Assembly: GCA_002633005.1 (NCBI GenBank)
Contig: NMRA01000289.1
Coordinates: forward strand, 52,294 to 116,293
Reading direction: 5' to 3'
From: Phoronis australis
Lineage: Eukaryota; Phoronida; Phoronidae
DNA length: 64,000 bases
In this document: in pieces, positions 58,368 to 64,000 of the stretch
How the letters are laid out: each line of letters begins with the position of its first letter
Numbering within the stretch: the stretch's first letter is position 1
Notes under the pieces: model-generated
Database searches by the model: none
What the model was told of the DNA's origin: nothing
Seen by the model: the letters and a program-made list of their open reading frames with translations, nothing else
Made by a program: the position numbers and the translations under genes

Positions 58368-59268
58368 TGTCAGAATAAATATTGAATGATTAAGTAATTA
58401 GTAAGAATAGATCCATTTTAAGTTGCCCAAAATTTGTGCATATGTACTTTTAAATCGTGGGGTCAGACTTGTTGACATGTATTTTAACGTCAAAATCTAT
58501 TTTTAGACGGTGTTTACAACTTTGGGTTCTGGGGTCAAAGTACTCTGGAGATTCTAGAATATTCTGAGAACAAATTGTAACAGCTAATAATATGAGTGGA
58601 TATGATCATGTGGTTTTTATTAGCCAATCACTAAATAAGTAGAATGTTATAATATGGGCTGAAATCAACAAGATAATTAGATGCGCTATAGTAGTTGAAG
58701 CATAAAGACTTGCTACGGTGTACAGAAGCAGTTGTACGACAGAGCCATCTCGTGGAAGATTCTAGAAAGGATCTTGGCAAGGGCAAGGGTTAACGAACAG
58801 GAAGTTAACTTAGAGCTTGTCACTTGCATTGTGGGTAGTAAGATACTACCTGAAGTGTTGCGTCATCAGCCAGAGACTGTGACCAGCAAGAAGAATCGCG
58901 GGTAGAAGAAATTGCCTGCAAGTGTTGCATTACTAGAGACGGTGACCAGCAAGTACACTGTCGCTATACAGTGTGTGTAGTTCGAAGATTCACCAACAGG
59001 ACAGACATCCAACAAGTGGAGAGTAATAGCTTGGATAGCAGATAAGACATTTGATCGTTTTGGTTGTTTGTTTAAAATAATCTTTAAAGAGGGCGCTAGC
59101 GTAGTTACTCTTTTTAGTTGATTACTTAATTAACAATAGGTTTCATTTGTCTAATTAGGGGTTATCATATAATAAATTAATTACTGGATTTGATTATTCA
59201 CTCTCCATCTACGCACAATCTCAAAGCATAGCTACCTTTTAAACAAACCCGCAGTCAAACATCTGACA
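58368..59268 (+). repeat. 5' LTR of copy 2
   Basis: Length 901 bp. Begins TGTCAGAATA and ends ATCTGACA, so the ends are 7-bp inverted repeats (TGTCAGA/TCTGACA). Its first 137 bases match 63868-64000 with one substitution and one 4-base indel. The first ten bases also match the LTRs of copy 1. The 5-bp flank before it is AGCAG; the matching right flank is outside the window. Confidence 0.92.
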
Positions 59269-59270
59269 TT

Positions 59271-59289
59271 TGGGGGCCAGTCCGGGGGA
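59271..59289 (+). other. Primer-binding site, tRNA-Pro-like
   Basis: TGGGGGCCAGTCCGGGGG begins two bases after the LTR. It resembles the 18-base site complementary to the 3' end of tRNA-Pro (TGGGGGC..GTCCGGG), differing at a few positions from the vertebrate form. Position and TGG start are as expected; the tRNA identity is inference. Confidence 0.6.
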
Positions 59290-59397
59290 GTTTAAATAAA
59301 GGTTAACGTGGTTGTGTTGAATTGTTTTGAATCCTGTAATTACTGTTTGAATATTAATTAATAAAGTGCATTCTGGGAACAAAACCCTTCCTCTCAA

Positions 59398-60207
59398 ATG
59401 GATTTTGAAAAGTATATTACGCAAGCGAAACAATTCGGTTATACCGGTGAAGAGTTAAGGAAGTGCGCAGAGGAGCTCTTACGGCAGGCCTCGGAGCGTG
59501 AAGAGCGCGCCCACAAACGAGAACTGGAAAAGGCAGAGCTTGCACGGGAACAAGCAGAGCGGGCCCAAGCGATTGAGATTGAGAAGCAGAAGACACTGCA
59601 ACTCCAGATTGAGCTCAAAGCGACACCTAGTGGTGGGGCTCCAAGTAATGGTGTACGTACCAGTCGTCCCAAACTGCCAAGGTTCGACGAGCGCGTCGAC
59701 GACATGGATGCCTTCCTAGCCCGATTTGAGACGTTCGCCACAAGCAAAAAATGGGATAAATCGGAGTGAGCTTTGGATTTTAGTCCATTGTTGACAGGAA
59801 AAGGCTTACAGGTATTCAACAATATGCCGTCCGACCAAATTAACAACTATGACCAACTAAAGGTGGCGCTGCTGCACAGGTATGAATTAACCGAAGATGG
59901 GTTCCGACGAAAGTTTAGAGAGTCCAAGCCTGAAAAGGGTGAAAATATGTTCCAATTCGGGGCAAGACTGAAAAGGTTCTTTGACCGATGGACACAACTG
60001 GCGGAGGTCGAGGCGACTTATGATGGACTCAGAGACCTATTGATCCGAGAGCAGTTTCTAGGAGTATGCCATCCTGAGATGTCCGTATTCCTGAGGGAAC
60101 GGAAACCGAAGACCTTCGACGAGAAGTCGGCCATTGCTCAACAGTACATGGACGCCCACTGTACTGGTTTGTTGGGCAAAGGGTTCGCAAAGAAAGACTT
60201 GGGATAG
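59398..60207 (+). pseudogene. gag, capsid part, with in-frame stops
   Basis: The frame starts ATG at 59398 (MDFEKYITQAKQFGYTGEEL), runs through a charged coiled-coil rich in Glu/Arg/Ala (about residues 30-75), then a capsid-like region with PLLTGKGLQVFNNMP, GENMFQFGARLKRFFDRW and LIREQFLGVC, typical of Ty3/gypsy gag. An in-frame UGA at 59767-59769 and a UAG at 60205-60207 interrupt it. The frame is otherwise preserved across both, so these are point changes. Confidence 0.85.
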
Positions 60208-60660
60208 GTAGCCAGAAGACAGGCACCGCCAAGCAACACAGAAGAACGAAGGACAGAGACACCTCGTTCGTCAATGACCAGAAACAAGGGTGACAAAGCG
60301 TGTTTCAATTGTCATCAGAAAGGTCATCTAACAAGGGACTGTGGAATGAAAGACTTCCAGTCCAAAAGATTTGCTGCAGGTAAGCAGTCGTCTGCCTCGC
60401 AGCAGGAACGGGCCAAGACAGAAGACACTAAGAAGTCGGTGATGTATCAAGCTGTGGTAGCAAAGGGTAGTCCGATAGAGCAGCACATAGTTGATGGCTG
60501 TCTGCAGTTAGTCGATGGGACATCGATACCCGTAGAGACAGGGACCTGTGATAAACACAGAGAGCCTCCTGCTGACCACAACATGCCCGTTTGTGACGGT
60601 TACGTCAATGAAACAAAAGTACGCATGATGCGTGACACCGGATGCAATAGTGCAGCGGAT
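60208..60660 (+). pseudogene. Nucleocapsid knuckle and aspartic protease start
   Basis: Continues the gag frame. It contains the zinc knuckle CFNCHQKGHLTRDC (60301-60342, CX2CX4HX4C), which binds genomic RNA, and the protease active-site triplet DTG (60634-60642, in RDTGCNS). Just after it the coding frame switches to the next frame, so the protease is split at about 60645-60665. The overlapping frames could resemble a programmed shift, but the break falls inside the protease, which favours a mutation. Confidence 0.8.
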
Positions 60661-62605
60661 GAAGACGTCCCTAGTCAAAGAAAATCAACTGACGGGGAAA
60701 CAACACATCTGTGTGTTAATAGATGGGACAGCACGATCCTTTCCCATAGCGAAGATTGTGGTATACACTCCATACTTCGTTGGTGAAATCGAGGCGATGT
60801 GTATGCGAACACCGATATACGACCTCATCATAGGAAATGCTGTTGGCGTCAGCAAGGATCCTGATCCCAATTGGAAGCCACAAGGCAGTGTCATGTTCGC
60901 AGTCACTACTAGAGCACAGGCTAAGGAGAGAGAGAAACCTATTAAGCCTTTGGCGGTGACTCCATCCGGAGTGGAAAGTCTCGACGTCAGCAAATTGAAG
61001 GACGAGCAACAACATGATCCTTCCCTACGTAAGCTCATGCAACTTGTTGAGAAAGACAAACCAGCAAGAACACGTGGTAGAGGTCAATACTGGTATGAGA
61101 AGCAGAAGGGGGTCCTGTACCGAGTGTATACTGATAACACCAAAGAGTTGCGTCAGATAGTTGTCCCTGTCAAATATCGACAACAGGTTATGACGCTAGC
61201 TCACGAGTCAATCGTAGGTGGGCACCTAGGTGTGAAGAAGACCAGTGATAGAATAGCCAGTAGCTTTTATTGGCCAGGAGTTGGCAGTGACATAAATCGT
61301 TTCTGCAGATCGTGTGATATCTGCCAGCGAACAACTCCTAAGGGCAGGATCTCTAAAGTGCCATTGGGTGAGATGCCACTTATGGAAGAACCGTTCCAGC
61401 GTATCGCTGTTGATTTGATTGGTCCTGTGTCGCCGATCACAGACAGAGGCAACCGGTACATTCTCACCATCGTAGACTATGCCACACGATATCCAGAGGC
61501 AGTCCCTCTACCAAGAATAGAAGCTGAGCGAGTCGCAGAAGCACTATTTGAAACCTTCTGTAGAATTGGCTTTCCACGAGAGGTGCTTAGTGACTGTGGG
61601 ACACAGTTTACCTCAGAAGTTCTGAAGGAAGTTGCACGGTTGATATCCATGAAGCAACTGTTCACCACTCCGTACAATCCGAAATGCAATGGATTGTGTG
61701 AGCGTATTAACGGTATACTGAAGAGTATGCTTAAGAAAATGTGCCAAGAGCGTCCACAAGACTGGGACCGGTACTTACCAGCAGTACTGTTCGCCTACCG
61801 AGAGGTACCTCAAGTGAGCACAGGTTTCTCGCCATTTGAACTGTTGTATGGTAGAACCGTGCGAGGGCCCATGCAGGTGCTTAAAGAGTTGTGGACTGGC
61901 AATGAAACACCAGACGTACGGAATACTTATGAGTATGTCCTTGACTTGCGACATCGTCTGGAAGAGACATGTGAACTGGTGCGGGAAAACTTACGAAATG
62001 CTGGTGAAGCATACAAGCACCATTATGACAAAAAGACACGAGATCGTCGCTTCAAAGTAGGAGACCAAGTCTTAATATTGTTACCAACTGACAGTAACAA
62101 GCTGCTACTGCAGTGGAGGGGTCCCTATGAAGTGACCGAGGTACTCAACAAAATGGATTATCGAGTAAGGGTTGGTGGAAAGACCAAGACATACCATGCC
62201 AACCTCTTGAAACTCTATGTATCTCGTGACCAAAGTGCGGCTGCAAGTAAAGATGATGCAGATCAGAATTCTGACATCGCGGCCATAGCTGTACTACAGC
62301 CTGAAATGGACAATGAAGTTGGTGTTGTCGATGATGAACATCTACTAGAGCTGGGATCGACAAACCAAAAAGAAACGTACAAAGATGTCAAGATATCAGA
62401 CGAGCTCACTACTAGCCAACAAAGGGAGGTGATAAGTCTGCTAGAAGAGTACTCTGACATCTTTAGTGAAGTACCAGGTACGACCCATCTGGTTGAGCAC
62501 AAGATTGAGACCATCAGTGAAGAGCCGGTGAGAGTCAAGCCGTATCCCCTGCCATATGCCACACGGTCGGTTGTGCAGGAGGAAGTTGACAACATGTTAA
62601 AGTGA
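60632..62605 (+). CDS. pol ORF: protease end, integrase and RT start
   Basis: 657 codons open. Protease end (YDLIIGN, residue about 65), HHCC zinc finger (H..GGH at about 190-200, CRSCDIC near 225), integrase core with D (AVDLIGP, about 260), D (LSDCGTQF, about 320) and E (CERINGIL) separated by exactly 35 residues (DD35E), then a C-terminal GPY/F-type WRGPYEV near 495. The ORF continues through EEYSDIFSEVPG and YPLPYATRSVV, the RT lead-in, and stops at UGA 62603. The true start is upstream in gag-pro, because the first Met is inside the protease. All integrase catalytic residues are intact. Confidence 0.92.
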   Translation: MTPDAIVQRMKTSLVKENQLTGKQHICVLIDGTARSFPIAKIVVYTPYFVGEIEAMCMRTPIYDLIIGNAVGVSKDPDPNWKPQGSVMFAVTTRAQAKEREKPIKPLAVTPSGVESLDVSKLKDEQQHDPSLRKLMQLVEKDKPARTRGRGQYWYEKQKGVLYRVYTDNTKELRQIVVPVKYRQQVMTLAHESIVGGHLGVKKTSDRIASSFYWPGVGSDINRFCRSCDICQRTTPKGRISKVPLGEMPLMEEPFQRIAVDLIGPVSPITDRGNRYILTIVDYATRYPEAVPLPRIEAERVAEALFETFCRIGFPREVLSDCGTQFTSEVLKEVARLISMKQLFTTPYNPKCNGLCERINGILKSMLKKMCQERPQDWDRYLPAVLFAYREVPQVSTGFSPFELLYGRTVRGPMQVLKELWTGNETPDVRNTYEYVLDLRHRLEETCELVRENLRNAGEAYKHHYDKKTRDRRFKVGDQVLILLPTDSNKLLLQWRGPYEVTEVLNKMDYRVRVGGKTKTYHANLLKLYVSRDQSAAASKDDADQNSDIAAIAVLQPEMDNEVGVVDDEHLLELGSTNQKETYKDVKISDELTTSQQREVISLLEEYSDIFSEVPGTTHLVEHKIETISEEPVRVKPYPLPYATRSVVQEEVDNMLK

Positions 62606-63781
62606 GGAGCCATAGAACCATCCGATGCACCCTACAACTCTCCGGTGGTCTTAGTGAAGAAGAAGGACGGTTCAAATCGATTCTGCATCGATTTTCGTCG
62701 TTTGAACGCCATCACCAAGTTCGACTCGGAACCGATGGGCAATCCTGATGACATCATGGCTAAGATCAGTAAAGACCAGTATTTTACAAAGATTGATCTG
62801 AGTAAAGGGTACTGGCAAGTCATTGTCGCCGAAGAATCACGGCCTAAGACCTCGTTCGTAGTAGCAAGTGGTTGCTACAAGTTCAAAAAGATGCCATTTG
62901 GTCTGGTAAAATCGGCAGCGACCTTCAACCGCATGATGAGGAAGATGTCGGCAGGAGCACATAATACAGAACATTATGTGGATGACATTCTGTGCCATAA
63001 TAAGACCTGAACTGAACACCTTGCCACCTTGATAGACACCTTCCAACGTGTGCGAGAGGCTGGACTAACGATTCGACCCACCAAGTGTGCGGTTGGATCT
63101 CGTTCCGTCGATTTCGTTGGACATGTGGTCGGTGAAGGGCAGCTAGCAATGGATGAAGAAAAGTTAGGACGCATCCGAGATGCACCAGGACCCAGAACGA
63201 AGAAACAAGTTAGTTGTTTTCTTGGGTTGGCTGGATACTACAGGAAGTTCATCCCAAACATTGCTGAAATCGCCGTCCCTATTACTGAGCTCACAAAGAA
63301 GAAACAGTCTAACACCGTGCGATGGGAAGAAGCTCAGCAGCATGCATTCGACACTCTTCGGGCGCGGCTGACGAGAGCACCCATACTGAGATTACCTGAT
63401 TTCAGTAAACCTTTTATTATTCAGACTAATGCGTCAGATACTGGTATAGGCTGTATTTTGTTGCAGGAGTATGATGATGGCAGGTTCCCAGTAGCATGTG
63501 CTAGTAAGAAGTTGTTACCTCGGGAACGGAATTACTCTGTTTTAGAGAGGGAATAATTGGCTATTGTATTTGCCATCAGAAAATTTGCGAAGTACTTGTA
63601 TGGTAAAGAATTTATCATTCATACTGACCATCAACCCATGACTTACATTCAAAAAAGTAAGTTAGTCAATGGACGCATCATGAGGTGGGCCTTGTTTCTG
63701 CAAAATTATCGATTTAAGGTTGAAGCTATCAAAGGCTCAGAAAATGTTGGTGCCGATTACCTGAGTAGATTAGAGTATTGA
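62606..63781 (+). pseudogene. RT and RNase H with in-frame stops
   Basis: Same frame as the upstream ORF. RT motifs: SPVVLVKKKDG, FCIDFRRLN, KIDLSKGYWQ, MPFGLVKSAATF and the catalytic YVDD at 62975-62986. Then FLGLAGYYRKFI, and RNase H with TNASDTGIG, LEREL-like and HTDHQPMTYIQ. UGA at 63008-63010 and UAA at 63554-63556 break it, in addition to UGA at 62603. The first RNase H aspartate position is asparagine (63427-63429), so RNase H would be inactive even without the stops. The final stop is at 63779-63781. Confidence 0.9.
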
Positions 63782-63867
63782 AGATTTATGGAAATTTGTC
63801 AATAGATCTAAGTGTTAATCAATGATGAGAAAATCTTAAGAAGTATTTTCTTGATGAGGGGCTTATT

Positions 63868-64000
63868 TGTCAGAATAGATATTGATTAAGTAATTAGTAA
63901 GAATAGATCCATTTTAAGTTGCCCAAAATTTGTGCATATGTACTTTTAAATCGTGGGGTCAGACTTGTTGACATGTATTTTAACGTCAAAATCTATTTTT
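63868..64000 (+). repeat. 3' LTR of copy 2, first 133 bases
   Basis: Starts TGTCAGAATAGATATTG and matches the first 137 bases of the 5' LTR (one substitution, one 4-base gap). GATGAGGGGC just upstream is the likely polypurine tract. The rest lies outside the window. Confidence 0.92.

Larger units (their letters stand above)
58368..64000 (+). mobile_element. Gmr1-like Ty3/gypsy retrotransposon, copy 2, 3' end cut by the window
   Basis: Layout: 5' LTR 58368-59268, primer-binding site 59271, gag from 59398, Cys-His knuckle, aspartic protease, integrase, then RT and RNase H to 63781, then the start of the 3' LTR at 63868. The order integrase before RT is opposite to ordinary Ty3/gypsy elements and like Ty1/copia, the defining trait of the Gmr1 group. 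The frame is broken by five in-frame stops and one frameshift, so this copy cannot make its proteins as written. It sits upstream of exon A of the metalloprotease, probably in an intron. Confidence 0.92.

Noticed and set aside
59439-59846. 135-codon minus-strand ORF opposite gag
   Set aside because: It is the antisense shadow of the gag frame; serine-rich text mirrors the Glu/Arg coiled coil.
60645-60665. Programmed ribosomal frameshift between gag-pro and pol
   Set aside because: The break is inside the protease just after DTG, and no slippery heptamer with a following structure was evident; a mutation is simpler.
1-64000. CRISPR arrays, operons, ribosome-binding sites
   Set aside because: Spliced genes and eukaryotic retroelements show this is an animal nuclear genome; no regularly spaced short repeats were seen.

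Overview
This is a window of an AT-rich animal genome. Gene content is read from spliced exons, not long ORFs. Exons have canonical AG/GT boundaries, introns are kilobases long, and the introns are full of LTR retrotransposons, foldback elements and a tRNA-derived SINE. A Ty3/gypsy element with integrase ahead of reverse transcriptase (Gmr1-like, a group described mainly from deuterostomes), together with a MAM/CUB/ShKT metalloprotease, suggests a marine invertebrate deuterostome. The species is inference; nothing in the sequence fixes it.

Main gene (minus strand, exons from 57693 down to 5649). Sixteen exons fit one secreted astacin-family zinc metalloprotease: astacin catalytic domain (57693-55310), EGF-like (45835-45705), CUB (38431-36690), EGF-like (27341-27234), thrombospondin type 1 (26788-26624), MAM (24344-14945, ending in a Pro/Thr linker), two ShKT domains (14184-14065 and 6332-6213) and a further Pro/Thr linker (5726-5649). 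Reading frame is continuous at every junction except astacin to EGF, where the phases disagree and an exon may be missing. The signal peptide, propeptide and promoter lie beyond 64000, and the 3' end was not found below 5649.

Mobile DNA. At 58368-64000 (plus) is a nearly full Gmr1-like Ty3/gypsy element: a 901-bp 5' LTR, a primer-binding site like that for tRNA-Pro, broken gag, protease, integrase, then RT and RNase H, and the start of the 3' LTR. At 2753-4994 is a second, heavily deleted element with the same gene order and intact 5-bp target-site duplications. Next to it, at 5038-5598, is a solo LTR of the same family in opposite orientation with its own duplications. A degenerate Ty3/gypsy element of a different lineage lies on the minus strand at about 9410-6600, and a BEL/Pao-like remnant at about 52913-53340. 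Non-autonomous elements include a 455-bp element with 84-bp terminal inverted repeats and 8-bp target duplications (25649-26103), several foldbacks, a tRNA-derived SINE and a dispersed repeat present in three copies.

Other candidates. A small two-exon gene encoding a possibly secreted protein lies on the plus strand inside an intron of the metalloprotease (about 30626-31619). Its first exon appears to need a frame change. Two diverged copies of an unrecognised coding remnant lie near 11.0 and 50.8 kb, within a larger collinear duplication. Remaining stretches are intronic or intergenic sequence in which I see no gene.
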